DNA of 64,000 bases from NCBI RefSeq assembly GCF_001641125.1, contig NZ_LWLP01000001.1:1943633-2007632 (forward strand). Direction: 5' to 3'. This DNA is from Arthrobacter sp. OY3WO11 (GTDB lineage Bacteria > Actinomycetota > Actinomycetes > Actinomycetales > Micrococcaceae). Below are positions 35,704-45,099 of this stretch, piece by piece. The notes beneath the pieces were generated by a model, which searched no databases, had not been told where the DNA came from, and worked only from the letters and a program-made list of their open reading frames with translations. The position numbers and the translations under genes were made by a program. The number at the start of each line of letters is the position of its first letter. Position 1 is the first letter of the stretch.

Positions 35704-35961
35704 GCGGATCAGTCCTCGATTCTCGAAAGATGTTCGGGCAGGGGTGCATGTTCGGCGCTCTGCCATGGTTCCCCGGGTACCGCCGTTCGGAACGCAGTCC
35801 GGGTGCCTGCGGGCCCGCCTGGCAGGCCAGTTCCGATCGTAGCCCGTCCATGTCTGAGCTGGTGAATTTCGTGAGAGGTGCGCCACAGCCGGCGCCGGAA
35901 TGCCCGGCTGTCCCGGGGCGTTGTACAGAATGTCCACCCGCACCTGTGAAAGGAACATGCC

Positions 35962-36900
35962 GTGCTTGAACGGATCTCCGGCTCCCTGCTGGACCCCGAT
36001 GCGCTCTATGCGAGCAACATTGAGCTGTTCCACAGCCCCGAACTCCGCGGGCTGAACCTGGTGATGGGCTTTACCGGCTTCGCTGACGCCGGCCACGTGG
36101 TGAAGCAGATCAATGCCGAACTGCTGGATTCCCTCGACACCGAGCCGGTGGCCGTTTTTGATGCGGACCAGCTCATTGACTACCGCTCGCGCCGGCCGCA
36201 CCTGACATTCGTGGAGGACCACCTCCAGGATTACCAGGAACCCCGGCTGGCCCTGTACCGGCTGAAGGACGGGCTGGGTAAGCCTTTCCTGCTGCTGGCA
36301 GGCTTCGAACCGGACCTGCAGTGGGAGAGGTTCGCACGGGCAGTGGTGGGCATCGTGGAGAAGCTGGACGTGAACCTGGTGACCTGGATCCACTCCATCC
36401 CCATGCCCGTTCCCCACACCAGGCCGGTGGGCGTGACAGTGCACGGCAACCGGCCTGAGCTGATCGAGGGCATCTCCGTCTGGAAACCCACGGTGGAAGT
36501 CCCCGCCGCCGTGGGCCACATCCTGGAACTCCGCCTGGTGGAGGCGGGACGCAACGTGGCCGGCTATGTCATCCACGTGCCGCACTACCTGGCCGAGGCG
36601 GAATACCCCACCGCCGCCGTCGCAGGCCTTGAATACCTGGGCGCCGCCACATCGCTGATGTTGCCCTCGGACAGGCTCCGCGAAGCAGGCCGCGAGGTAA
36701 GCCGCCAGATCGCGGAGCAGATCGACGCCTCCGAGGACGTCCAGCAAGTGGTGTCCCGGCTGGAGGTCCGCTACGACGAAAAGGCCGAGGGCACGGTCCG
36801 CCGCTCGCTCCTGGCGGACGAGAACGATGAGCTGCCCAACGCCGACGACCTCGGGGCTGCCGTGGAGGCGTACCTGGCCCGGGAGAACCCAAGCCAGTAA
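35962..36900 (+). CDS. PAC2-family protein
   Basis: 312 residues, GTG start after AAAGGAAC. PAC2 (proteasome assembly chaperone-like) fold: N-terminal MGFTGFADAGHVVKQI (~34-49), LLLAGFEPDLQWERFA, then HSIPMPVPHTRPVGVTVHG and HVPHYLAEAEYPTAA, the usual signature of the actinobacterial family. The C-terminal 70 residues are helical and acidic. The family name comes from eukaryotic proteasome assembly; a role in the bacterial proteasome has not been shown to my knowledge. The 258-nt divergent gap to pepA holds only promoter-like AT-poor sequence. Confidence 0.88.
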   Translation: MLERISGSLLDPDALYASNIELFHSPELRGLNLVMGFTGFADAGHVVKQINAELLDSLDTEPVAVFDADQLIDYRSRRPHLTFVEDHLQDYQEPRLALYRLKDGLGKPFLLLAGFEPDLQWERFARAVVGIVEKLDVNLVTWIHSIPMPVPHTRPVGVTVHGNRPELIEGISVWKPTVEVPAAVGHILELRLVEAGRNVAGYVIHVPHYLAEAEYPTAAVAGLEYLGAATSLMLPSDRLREAGREVSRQIAEQIDASEDVQQVVSRLEVRYDEKAEGTVRRSLLADENDELPNADDLGAAVEAYLARENPSQ

Positions 36901-36921
36901 AGGCCGCGGCTGGCGCCCGGG

Positions 36922-36927
36922 CATAAT
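36922..36927 (+). promoter_or_regulatory. -10 box of MFS gene
   Basis: CATAAT, 6 nt before the second of two adjacent GTG codons (36934). The spacing supports that GTG as the leaderless start. Confidence 0.5.
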
Positions 36928-36933
36928 GAAGTG

Positions 36934-38280
36934 GTGACTGCACCCCGCGCCTGGCTGATCTGGACCATTGGAATTTTCGGGTACCTGGTGGCCGTGGCGC
37001 AGCGCACGTCCTTTGGCGTGGTGGGGCTGGAAGCCACGGAGCGCTTCCAGGCCAGCGCGTCAGCGATCTCCTTCTTCACAGTCCTGCAGCTCCTCGTCTA
37101 TGCAGGCCTCCAGATTCCCGTGGGCCTGCTCGTGGACAGGTTCGGCTCCCGTGCCATGATCGCCGGCGGCGCAGTGCTCATGGGCCTGGGCCAGCTCCAG
37201 CTCGCCTTCGCAGACAGCATTCCCGGGGGAGTGGCCGGCCGGGTCCTGGTGGGGGCCGGTGACGCCATGACGTTCATTTCCGTGATCCGCCTGATTCCGC
37301 TCTGGTTCGCTCCTGCCCGCGTGCCGCTGGTAACCCAGCTGACGGGCATGTCCGGCCAGCTCGGCCAGCTGTTCAGCGTTATCCCCTTTGCCTTCGTCCT
37401 GCATCTCGCTGGCTGGACCCCGGCGTTCCTGATGCTGGCCGGGATGTCAGCCCTCGCCGTCGTCCTGACCCTGGTGCTGCTGCAGGACGTCCCGCCGGGA
37501 ACCGCGCGCCCCCACGCGCAGCAGGGGCTGCGGGCTACGGGGGCCTCACTCGCCCGGGCCTGGCGACAGCCGGGGACGCGCCTGGGGCTCTGGAGCCACT
37601 TCACCATCCAGTTCAGCGGCACCGTGTTCGCCATGACCTGGGGCTACCCGTTCCTGCTCTCCGGCCAGGGCCTGGACGCCGGAACGGTTGCGGCCCTGAT
37701 GGCCCTCTACGTCGCCGCCGCGATGGCGGTGGGGCCGTTCATCGGGCGCTTCGTCTCCCGCCATCCGCTGCGGCGTTCCACCATGGTCCTGCTCATCGCC
37801 GGCGCAACCGCAACCGCGTGGGCGGCCGTCCTGCTGACCCCCGGCCGTGCTCCGCTGTGGCTCCTGGCCGGTCTTGTGGTGGTGCTCGCCGTTGGCGGCC
37901 CGGGGTCCATGATCGGCTTCGACTTTGCCCGCACCTTCAACCCGGCGCACCGGATCGGGACGGCGACGGGTATCGTCAACGTGGGCGGGTTCATTGCTGC
38001 CCTTGTTGCGATTTTCCTGATCGGCCTCGTGCTGGACATCCTGTTTGCCAGCGGCTTTTCCCAGGGCGTCCTTTACGGCCTGGATCCTTTCCGGATCGCC
38101 CTGAGCGTCCAGTTCCTGCTGCTGGGGTTCGGGGCAGCAGCCATGCTCGTATGCCGGCGCAAAGTGCGGCGGCAGATGGCTGCCCAGGGTGTGGTTGTGC
38201 CACCGCTGCGCAGCGCACTGGCCCGCCAGCGGCGCGAGAACCTTGCCCGGCGGCGCGGGTCCTCACTCCCGGAAGGGTGA
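36934..38280 (+). CDS. Major facilitator superfamily transporter
   Basis: 448 residues from GTG 36934 (GTG 36931 is the alternative). About twelve membrane segments. The loop 2-3 motif appears as GLLVDRFGSRAMI (~60-72), and the segment after residue 370 carries IGFDFARTFNPAHRIGTATG, typical of MFS proteins annotated as nitrate/nitrite- or NarK-like and of sugar-acid transporters. The substrate cannot be assigned. The C-terminus is arginine-rich and cytoplasmic. Confidence 0.88.
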   Translation: MTAPRAWLIWTIGIFGYLVAVAQRTSFGVVGLEATERFQASASAISFFTVLQLLVYAGLQIPVGLLVDRFGSRAMIAGGAVLMGLGQLQLAFADSIPGGVAGRVLVGAGDAMTFISVIRLIPLWFAPARVPLVTQLTGMSGQLGQLFSVIPFAFVLHLAGWTPAFLMLAGMSALAVVLTLVLLQDVPPGTARPHAQQGLRATGASLARAWRQPGTRLGLWSHFTIQFSGTVFAMTWGYPFLLSGQGLDAGTVAALMALYVAAAMAVGPFIGRFVSRHPLRRSTMVLLIAGATATAWAAVLLTPGRAPLWLLAGLVVVLAVGGPGSMIGFDFARTFNPAHRIGTATGIVNVGGFIAALVAIFLIGLVLDILFASGFSQGVLYGLDPFRIALSVQFLLLGFGAAAMLVCRRKVRRQMAAQGVVVPPLRSALARQRRENLARRRGSSLPEG

Positions 38281-38382
38281 CACTGGTCCTCCACAGGCCG
38301 GGTTTCCCCACATAAGGGCGGGTTGCCCACATAGCCGCGTTCCGTCCTTACCCGGTGCCGGCGGGCATCGGAGGCTGGAGCC

Positions 38383-39666
38383 ATGACTTCTCCAGACCAC
38401 CTGACAGTCCGCAGCCCGGAAGACATCCTGGGCTTCATTCCGCACTCGCTCGGATATTGGCCGGCGCAGAGCCTCGTGGCGATGACCCTGCAGGGTACGA
38501 GGCTTGGCGCTACCCTGCGGCTGGACCTGCCGGGACGCGAGGTCCTGGCTGCACCGGCAAAATTCCTGCAGGCCGTCCGGCGCTACCTGGAAGCGGACAA
38601 GGAAGCTGACGGCACATTGCTGGCGTTCTTCACCAGCAACAGCAGCGCGTCGTGGCCGTCCCCGTACGACGGCCTGCTGGCCGGCCTGGACTCCATGCTG
38701 GAAAGGGCCGGGATGCCAGTCCGGGAGGCCTGGTACGTCGGCGACGATTTCTGGCGGGAGGCCTGGTGCATGGATGTGTCCTGCTGCCCGCTCCCCGGCC
38801 GGCCAGTGCAGCAGATCCGTGACAGCACCCTGAACGCAGAGATGGTGTACCGCGGAAGCAGCGTTGGCCCGCAGCCGGAGGAGCAGGCACCGTCCGGGTC
38901 TACGGTTTCAAGCCTTTACCTGGCTGCCGTCAGGGAGGCTGAAAGCGCGTGGTCCGCGCAACTGGACCTTCGCCGGGCGAGCAGGCCGCAGTTCGACGCA
39001 GTCCTCAGGCTCTGGTGGGACCTGCTGAACCGCCCGCAGGGGGAGGCCTGGCTGCACGAGGCGGATCGCGACGGATTCCTGCGGGCATCGCTGCTGGTCC
39101 CCGCCTACCGGGATGCTGTCCTGATGATGGCGGCAGCGGGCACACAGGCTGCCGAAGCCGGTGCCGGGCAGTTGGGGCTCTTCCGGGATGAATGCCTCCT
39201 GGACCCTGTGGCGCCCCAGGCTCAGCTGGCGGGGATGGTGGCGCCCCAAGGGGACTTGTTGGGCGCCGGGGCGTCCGCGGACGGGCTGCAGGGCGGAGCG
39301 GCGCAGGAAGAACTGTGCGGGGAGGTACTGCCCGGCGCGGGCATGCCCGCCTATGGCGACGTCCTGATGGGCGTGGCCCCGGCCGTCCCGGACTGGGAAC
39401 GGCTCAACGCCCTGGACCTGGTCCTTGACCAACTTGCCGCAGCGGGCGGACGGGCTGCGGCTGCATCGTTCACGGGGAGGGGGTGGATTGCCTGGTGCCG
39501 CGGCCGCGGCTCCTATGCGGCGGCCAATCTCCGGCAGGCCCTTGATGCGGAACCCGGGTACCGCCTCGCGGAACTGCTGCTGGAACTGGTCCGGCGCGGA
39601 ACACTCTGCGGCTGGGCGGCACGGAGGGAGGCTGCCTGGCAGAAGTTCGGCCCGGACGCGGCGTGA
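38383..39666 (+). CDS. DUF4192 protein
   Basis: 427 residues, ATG start. DUF4192 begins with the characteristic LTVRSPEDILGFIPHSLGYWPAQSLVAMTL (a conserved nucleotide-like pocket; only the first part quoted matters) and keeps WYVGDDFWREAWC near residue 130. The C-terminal third (DRLALDLVLDQLAAAGG-like helices, then WIAWCRGRGSYA and ALDAEPGYRLAELL) resembles a TPR-like pair. No known function; a single-copy actinobacterial family often near sigA. Confidence 0.82.
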   Translation: MTSPDHLTVRSPEDILGFIPHSLGYWPAQSLVAMTLQGTRLGATLRLDLPGREVLAAPAKFLQAVRRYLEADKEADGTLLAFFTSNSSASWPSPYDGLLAGLDSMLERAGMPVREAWYVGDDFWREAWCMDVSCCPLPGRPVQQIRDSTLNAEMVYRGSSVGPQPEEQAPSGSTVSSLYLAAVREAESAWSAQLDLRRASRPQFDAVLRLWWDLLNRPQGEAWLHEADRDGFLRASLLVPAYRDAVLMMAAAGTQAAEAGAGQLGLFRDECLLDPVAPQAQLAGMVAPQGDLLGAGASADGLQGGAAQEELCGEVLPGAGMPAYGDVLMGVAPAVPDWERLNALDLVLDQLAAAGGRAAAASFTGRGWIAWCRGRGSYAAANLRQALDAEPGYRLAELLLELVRRGTLCGWAARREAAWQKFGPDAA

Positions 39667-39968
39667 CCGCTGCCGGGGGCCGGGGGAGCGGCGGCGGACG
39701 GGCAGGACCGCGGGTCCGCCGCGGGCGGGTGAGTCACGGGAAGGCCCGATTCGGGGAAAACATGAGACAATGGAGGCCGAGACCCGGTTGGGTCCGTGTA
39801 TTGAGCGCACATTGGTGAACCCTGCGGGGAACATAACAGCGGCTCCGGCAGTTGTCTTAACAGACTCTGCAGGCCGTGGTGGCGCTTGGTTTTCACCACG
39901 GACTTGACAGGGTCATAGTGGTGTTGCCCGTATGGTGATTCCACAGACCACCGCTAGAAAGGTTTTCT
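39667..39968 (+). other. sigA upstream region
   Basis: 302 nt with no credible gene. Elements: GCGGCGGAC/GTCCGCCGC (39691-39699 and 39714-39722), a possible DUF4192 terminator stem; an inverted repeat CCGTGGTG/CACCACGG (39874-39881, 39894-39901); and, right after it, TTGACA (39904-39909) followed by TATGGT (39931-39936). The 21-nt spacer is too long for an ordinary promoter, so activator help or a different -10 (CATAGT, 39914) should be considered. AGAAAGG precedes the sigA GTG. Confidence 0.45.
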
Positions 39969-41273
39969 GTGACCCCGTCTTCCACGAAGAAGGACCCCGC
40001 CGCCCAGGACGAACTGTCCGCCGAGGAGAAGCAGGCTGCGACCAACGCCAAGCGTGCAGCTACGCGGGCAGCCAACAAGGCGTCGGCCGGAGCGGCTGCA
40101 GCGGACGGCAAGCCCGAGCCCAAGAAGCGCGGCCCCAAGCCCGGTGCCAAGGCAGCAGCCGCAAAGTCCGCTGCCGGTGACACCGACGACGCAGAAGAAG
40201 TTGAGGAAGACCTCGACGACATCGTCCTCGAAGGGCCTGAAGTCATTGAGGAGGACGCCGAGGCCGATCCCGCCAAGGCAGTTGCCGGCTCAGGCAAGGG
40301 CTTCGTCTACTCGGACGCTGACGACGACGACGCGCCTGTCCAGCAGGTCATGTCCGCCGGAGCCACGGCCGACCCCGTCAAGGACTACCTGAAGCAAATC
40401 GGTAAGGTGGCACTGCTCAACGCCGAGCAGGAAGTGGACCTTGCCCTCCGGATCGAAGCCGGACTGTTCGCCGAAGAGAAGATCAATGCGGACGACGGTT
40501 CCATGGACCCGAAGTACAAGCGCGAGCTTGAATTCATCATCCATGACGGCAAGCGCGCCAAGAACCACCTCCTTGAAGCCAACCTCCGCCTGGTGGTTTC
40601 GCTGGCCAAGCGCTACACCGGACGCGGCATGCTGTTCCTGGACCTGATCCAGGAAGGCAACCTGGGCCTCATCCGTGCAGTGGAGAAGTTCGATTACACC
40701 AAGGGCTTCAAGTTCTCCACCTACGCCACCTGGTGGATCCGGCAGGCCATTACCCGCGCCATGGCGGACCAGGCCCGCACCATCCGTATTCCGGTCCACA
40801 TGGTCGAAGTCATCAACAAGCTGGCACGCGTCCAGCGCCAGATGCTTCAGGACCTCGGCCGCGAACCCACGCCCGAAGAGCTCGCGCTCGAACTCGACAT
40901 GACCCCCGAAAAGGTTGTCGAAGTCCAGAAGTACGGCCGTGAGCCCATCTCGCTGCACACGCCCCTTGGCGAGGACGGCGACTCCGAATTCGGTGACCTG
41001 ATCGAGGACTCCGAGGCCGTCGTTCCCGCGGACGCCGTGAGCTTCACGCTCCTCCAGGAACAGCTGCATTCCGTCCTGGACACCCTGTCGGAGCGCGAAG
41101 CCGGGGTGGTGGCCATGCGCTTCGGCCTGACCGACGGACAGCCGAAGACTTTAGACGAAATCGGCAAGGTCTACGGAGTGACGCGCGAGCGCATCCGCCA
41201 GATCGAATCGAAGACGATGTCCAAGCTCCGCCACCCCTCGCGGTCGCAGGTGCTCCGGGACTACCTCGACTAA
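39969..41273 (+). CDS. sigA: Principal sigma factor (SigA/HrdB type)
   Basis: 434 residues, GTG start. Primary sigma-70 factor. The 110-residue Lys/Ala/Glu-rich N-terminal extension is followed by region 1.2 ([16 protein letters not shown]), region 2 ([34 protein letters not shown]), region 3 ([15 protein letters not shown]) and region 4 with the -35 helix-turn-helix ([20 protein letters not shown]). The acidic/basic N-tail is typical of actinobacterial primary sigmas. A strong terminator follows 13 nt after the stop. Confidence 0.97.
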   Translation: MTPSSTKKDPAAQDELSAEEKQAATNAKRAATRAANKASAGAAAADGKPEPKKRGPKPGAKAAAAKSAAGDTDDAEEVEEDLDDIVLEGPEVIEEDAEADPAKAVAGSGKGFVYSDADDDDAPVQQVMSAGATADPVKDYLKQIGKVALLNAEQEVDLALRIEAGLFAEEKINADDGSMDPKYKRELEFIIHDGKRAKNHLLEANLRLVVSLAKRYTGRGMLFLDLIQEGNLGLIRAVEKFDYTKGFKFSTYATWWIRQAITRAMADQARTIRIPVHMVEVINKLARVQRQMLQDLGREPTPEELALELDMTPEKVVEVQKYGREPISLHTPLGEDGDSEFGDLIEDSEAVVPADAVSFTLLQEQLHSVLDTLSEREAGVVAMRFGLTDGQPKTLDEIGKVYGVTRERIRQIESKTMSKLRHPSRSQVLRDYLD

Positions 41274-41286
41274 AGCAGGATGAGCT

Positions 41287-41349
41287 GGAAAAGCGGCCCG
41301 CCGGCTGCCGTGCCCCTCACGGGCGTGGCAGCGGGCGGGCCGCTTTTCC
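41287..41349 (+). terminator. sigA terminator
   Basis: 16-bp perfect stem: GGAAAAGCGGCCCGCC (41287-41302) with 41334-41349, ending in CTTTTCC. Classical Rho-independent form. Confidence 0.88.
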
Positions 41350-41437
41350 ATTCCCGGCAGGATGCGCGGGAGCAGGGCGTGGCCGCGCCAGGACGGCGCC
41401 CGTACACGGCGCCTAAGCGGGCCGAGGCTTAAAAGAA

Positions 41438-41467
41438 TTGGGACCCCACCTTCCGGTGGAGTCCCAA
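41438..41467 (-). terminator. Terminator of the DUF7455 gene
   Basis: 13-nt arms (TTGGGACCCCACC, and 41455-41467) with a TTCC loop and one mismatch; the minus-strand product ends in A/T-rich sequence. 14 nt after the stop. Confidence 0.75.
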
Positions 41468-41480
41468 CAGCTTGGGGAAG

Positions 41481-41702
41481 CTAGTCGATTTCTACGGCTG
41501 CCTTCTCGTGAAGCTTGCCCGTTTCATCGTGCCAGTCGGAGCTCAAGGGCTTCAGGGTCGCCTCAACTGCACGGGCGTGGTGGCCGCAGAAGAGCAGCTC
41601 ACCGCCGGAGGACTCCAATACAACCCGGACATAGGCCTGAGCTCCGCAACGGTCGCACCGGTCCAGTGCATTGAGTGTGCGGTCTGCCACTGCTGTTGTC
41701 AT
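41481..41702 (-). CDS. DUF7455 small zinc-binding-like protein
   Basis: 73 residues. Strong ribosome-binding site AAGGAGG, 5 nt before the ATG. Contains CDRCGAQA (two Cys, 16-23) and FCGHHARA (Cys and two His, 38-45), enough for one structural zinc site; the C-terminus is acidic. Such proteins are conserved beside sigA/parE in this family of bacteria; function unknown. Confidence 0.85.
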   Translation of the reverse strand: MTTAVADRTLNALDRCDRCGAQAYVRVVLESSGGELLFCGHHARAVEATLKPLSSDWHDETGKLHEKAAVEID

Positions 41703-41958
41703 GTCGGCCTCCTTAGTAGATCAGTACGTCTATATAACCAGCATTCGTAACAAAACCATCGCAAGGATGGGGCAAGTTCGCTGTGCGCGTATCCGCAATG
41801 TCGGCTCAAGAACGTCCAAGCAGCCTGCGCACGCCCTGACGTGGTGCGGTCCACACCCTCCGCCAGGTGTGGCAGCCGGACCGCAGGCGCCGCGCCGACT
41901 ACCCTAGAGGAAGCGATCCCAGCCCGCTGTTTTACGTCCCTGAAGGAGCTCACCACCA

Positions 41959-44067
41959 GTGGCACCAAGTTCTGATTACACTGCCCGGCACCTGTCTGTA
42001 CTGGAGGGCCTTGAGGCCGTCCGCAAGCGCCCGGGCATGTACATCGGTTCCACCGACTCCCGCGGCCTCATGCACTGCCTCTGGGAAATCATCGACAACT
42101 CCGTCGACGAGGCACTGGCCGGTTTCGGCCACGACATCAAAATCATCCTGCACGCGGACAACTCCGTGGAGATCCACGACGACGGCCGCGGCATCCCCAT
42201 CGACAAGGAACCCAAGACGGGCCTGACGGGCGTGGAGGTTGTCTTCACCAAACTGCACGCCGGCGGCAAGTTCGGCGGCGGCTCCTACACCGCCTCGGGC
42301 GGCCTGCATGGTGTGGGTGCGTCCGTGGTCAATGCCCTGTCCTCCCGCCTGGACGTCGAAGTGGACCGGGGCGGGAAGACCTACAAAATGTCGTTCCGCC
42401 GCGGCGAACCCGGGCGCTTCAAGGACACCGGGTCCAAAACGGACCCCGCCGCACCCTTCGCCCCGTTCGTTGACGACTCTGTCCTGGACATCGCCGGCAA
42501 GGCCAAGCGCGGCGTCACTGGAACCCGGATCCGCTACTGGGCAGACCGGCAGATCTTCACCCCGGACGCAAAGTTCTCCTACGAGGAACTCGCCGCGAGG
42601 GCCCGGCAGACGTCCTTCCTGGTGCCCGGCCTCAAACTGACGGTCCGTGATGAGCGAAAAGTCCCGGGGACACCCGGCGAGTCCGGTCCCCACGAGGAGG
42701 TGTTCCACCACGACGGCGGCATCTCGGAATTCGTCGAATTCCTCGCCGCAGATCCGGCAGTCACCGATGTGTGGCGGCTGCACGGCTCCGGAAAGTTCAA
42801 GGAGACGGTTCCCGTCCTGGATGACCGCGGGCACAGCCAGCTTGCCGAGGTGGAGCGGGACTGTGAAGTGGATGTCGCGCTGCGCTGGGGGATCGGCTAC
42901 GACAGCACGGTCCGCAGCTTCGTCAACATCATTTCCACGCCCAAGGGCGGAACCCACCAGTCCGGGTTTGAACAGGCCCTGGTGAAGACGTTCCGCAAGG
43001 CCGTGGAAAATAACGCCCGCAAGCTCAAGGCCGGCAACGACAAGATCGAGAAGGACGACATCTTTGCCGGACTGACGGCCGTCCTGACGGTGCGGCTTGC
43101 GGAGCCGCAGTTCGAAGGCCAGACGAAGGAAATCCTGGGCACGTCGGCCGTGCGCGCCATCGTCGCCAAGGTGGTGGAACGGGAGATCAGCGCCAAGCTC
43201 AGCTCCGCGAACCGCAATGACAAGGCCCAGTCCGCCCTGCTTCTCGAGAAAATCGTCAGCGAGATGAAGTCCCGCATCTCGGCCCGCGTGCACAAGGAGA
43301 CCCAGCGGCGCAAGAACGCGCTGGAAACTTCCTCCATGCCCACCAAGCTGGCCGACTGCCGCACGGACGACGTCGGACGCTCCGAACTTTTCATTGTGGA
43401 AGGCGACTCGGCGCTCGGAACCGCCAAACTGGCCAGGTCCTCCGACTTCCAGGCGCTCCTGCCCATCCGCGGCAAGATCCTCAACGTCCAGAAAGCGTCC
43501 GTGGGGGACATGCTCTCCAACGCCGAGTGCGCCGCCCTGATCCAGGTGGTGGGAGCAGGATCGGGCCGCAGCTTCGACCTCGCCGCCGCCCGCTACGGCA
43601 AGGTCATCCTGATGACGGATGCCGACGTCGACGGAGCGCACATCCGCACCCTGCTGCTGACCCTCTTCTTCCGCTACATGCGGCCCATGATCGAGGAGGG
43701 CCGCGTGTTCGCCGCGGTCCCGCCGCTGCACCGGGTGGAGGTCATCAACGCGGGCCAAAAAGCCAACGAAATGATCTACACCTACTCGGAGGCGGAACTC
43801 CACGTCCTGCTGGGCCGGCTGGCGAAGGAGGGCAAGCGGTACAAAGAGCCCATCCAGCGCTACAAGGGCCTGGGCGAAATGGACGCCGAGCAGCTGGCAG
43901 AGACCACCATGGACCCCCGCCACCGGACCCTGCGGAAGGTGGGCATCGAGAACGCCAAGCAGGCGGAGGAGATCTTCGACCTCCTGATGGGCTCGGACGT
44001 TTCTCCGCGCAAGGACTTCATCATTGCCGGCGCCTCAAGCCTGGACCGGGAGCGCATCGACGCCTGA
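41959..44067 (+). CDS. parE: DNA topoisomerase IV subunit B (ParE)
   Basis: 702 residues, GTG start. ATPase subunit of a second type II topoisomerase besides gyrase. GHKL ATPase: EAVRKRPGMYIGS (~18-30), IDNSVDEALAG (~46-56), DDGRGIP (~74-80) and GGLHGVGASVVNALS (~114-128). Toprim domain: VEGDSALG (~480), PIRGKILNV and DADVDGAHIRTL (~555). Its partner parC is encoded 8.4 kb away on the other strand, with the BlaI/cyd locus between. The short spacing to sigA is typical of Micrococcaceae. Confidence 0.94.
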   Translation: MAPSSDYTARHLSVLEGLEAVRKRPGMYIGSTDSRGLMHCLWEIIDNSVDEALAGFGHDIKIILHADNSVEIHDDGRGIPIDKEPKTGLTGVEVVFTKLHAGGKFGGGSYTASGGLHGVGASVVNALSSRLDVEVDRGGKTYKMSFRRGEPGRFKDTGSKTDPAAPFAPFVDDSVLDIAGKAKRGVTGTRIRYWADRQIFTPDAKFSYEELAARARQTSFLVPGLKLTVRDERKVPGTPGESGPHEEVFHHDGGISEFVEFLAADPAVTDVWRLHGSGKFKETVPVLDDRGHSQLAEVERDCEVDVALRWGIGYDSTVRSFVNIISTPKGGTHQSGFEQALVKTFRKAVENNARKLKAGNDKIEKDDIFAGLTAVLTVRLAEPQFEGQTKEILGTSAVRAIVAKVVEREISAKLSSANRNDKAQSALLLEKIVSEMKSRISARVHKETQRRKNALETSSMPTKLADCRTDDVGRSELFIVEGDSALGTAKLARSSDFQALLPIRGKILNVQKASVGDMLSNAECAALIQVVGAGSGRSFDLAAARYGKVILMTDADVDGAHIRTLLLTLFFRYMRPMIEEGRVFAAVPPLHRVEVINAGQKANEMIYTYSEAELHVLLGRLAKEGKRYKEPIQRYKGLGEMDAEQLAETTMDPRHRTLRKVGIENAKQAEEIFDLLMGSDVSPRKDFIIAGASSLDRERIDA

Positions 44068-44096
44068 CGGCAGCAGGGGAAGGACGACGGCGGGAC

Positions 44097-45089
44097 TCAG
44101 CCCAGCAGGCCGGGCACCACGAGCAGGGCGGTGGGCAGGGCAAGGAGCAGCACCGATCCCGCCACGACTATGCTGCGGATGGGCGCCGGCAGCTCCGGCC
44201 GGGGCGAGAGCAGCCTGCTGACCCGTGAGGCGGTGGTCCGGGCGGAGTCCGCGCCGGACGTGCCGGCAGCGGTATCAAGCCCGGAGAGCGCCGGGCTCGA
44301 GGCCTCCGCGCGGAGGTCCACGCCGCCGCTGTTCCCGGCCGAGCCGCTGGCCACAATGGCGATGGCCTTGATCAGCGTGGCCTTGCTCTCGGTCTTGAGC
44401 GCGACGTCGTCGGCCAGCATCTCGATCAGGGAGTTAACTGATTCCTGGGCGAGGCGGGTGGTCGGCAGCCAGGGCAGTGCCTGCCGCCAGGCGGCGAAGG
44501 CCCACAGCAGCAGGTGGTGGCGCTGGCTCAGGTGGGCGTTCTCATGGATCAGGACCGCACGGAGTTCTGCGGGCTCAAGGGCCGCCATCAGGCCATCAGA
44601 GAGGACAGTGACGGACCGTGCGCCGCCGGGAAGGCAGTAAGCCACGGGGGAGTTGTGGCTGATGACCAGGGTTCCGGTCCCCTCGGCGGACGGTGAGGCC
44701 AGCAGGGACAGCAGTACGCGGTGCCGCCGCCGCTGGCGCTCGATCTTGTAGTAGGTCAGCAGCAGGGTGAACACCAGGTGGGCGGTGAGCAGCGCCGCCG
44801 CGGACAGGGCGAAGATGTGCCAGAAGCCCAGGGCCGTGGTGGGGGCGTTGTGCAGCACCATGCCGGCCAGCGCCCGCAGGCCTGCGATCAGGTTGTCCCC
44901 AATCGGTTCCAGGCCATACACGAGCATTGCGCCGATCATGGACAGCCCGCCGGCCAGCGCTATCGCCTGCCACAAGATCATGGCGGTGAACGGTGAGCGG
45001 GCTGGCCACTGCGCGCGTGAGAGGAGGACAGGCACCGGCCACGCCAGGACTATCGCAAGGACCGCCAGCAGGTACGAGGCCCAGAACAT
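44097..45089 (-). CDS. M56-family membrane metallopeptidase (BlaR1/MecR1-type, no sensor domain)
   Basis: 330 residues. Membrane helices at about 4-22, 36-58, 86-112 and 303-325, with the peptidase between the third and last. Zinc motif HENAH (182-186) and a third-ligand segment EMLAD (223-227) are intact. In BlaR1/MecR1 such a domain cleaves BlaI/MecI on signal. BlaR1 is about 585-600 residues with an extracellular penicillin-binding domain; here nothing follows the last helix, so the stimulus must be different. blaI lies just upstream on the same strand, 10 nt away. Confidence 0.88.
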   Translation of the reverse strand: MFWASYLLAVLAIVLAWPVPVLLSRAQWPARSPFTAMILWQAIALAGGLSMIGAMLVYGLEPIGDNLIAGLRALAGMVLHNAPTTALGFWHIFALSAAALLTAHLVFTLLLTYYKIERQRRRHRVLLSLLASPSAEGTGTLVISHNSPVAYCLPGGARSVTVLSDGLMAALEPAELRAVLIHENAHLSQRHHLLLWAFAAWRQALPWLPTTRLAQESVNSLIEMLADDVALKTESKATLIKAIAIVASGSAGNSGGVDLRAEASSPALSGLDTAAGTSGADSARTTASRVSRLLSPRPELPAPIRSIVVAGSVLLLALPTALLVVPGLLG

Positions 45090-45099
45090 GGTCCGCTAG

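Noticed and set aside
34180..36924. 914-codon reading of pepA with a long N-terminal extension
   Set aside because: The first ~407 codons are antisense to the PAC2 gene and have no homology-like features; the M17 protein starts at 35703.
41950..43923. 657-codon minus-strand open frame
   Set aside because: Antisense of parE with no motif of its own.
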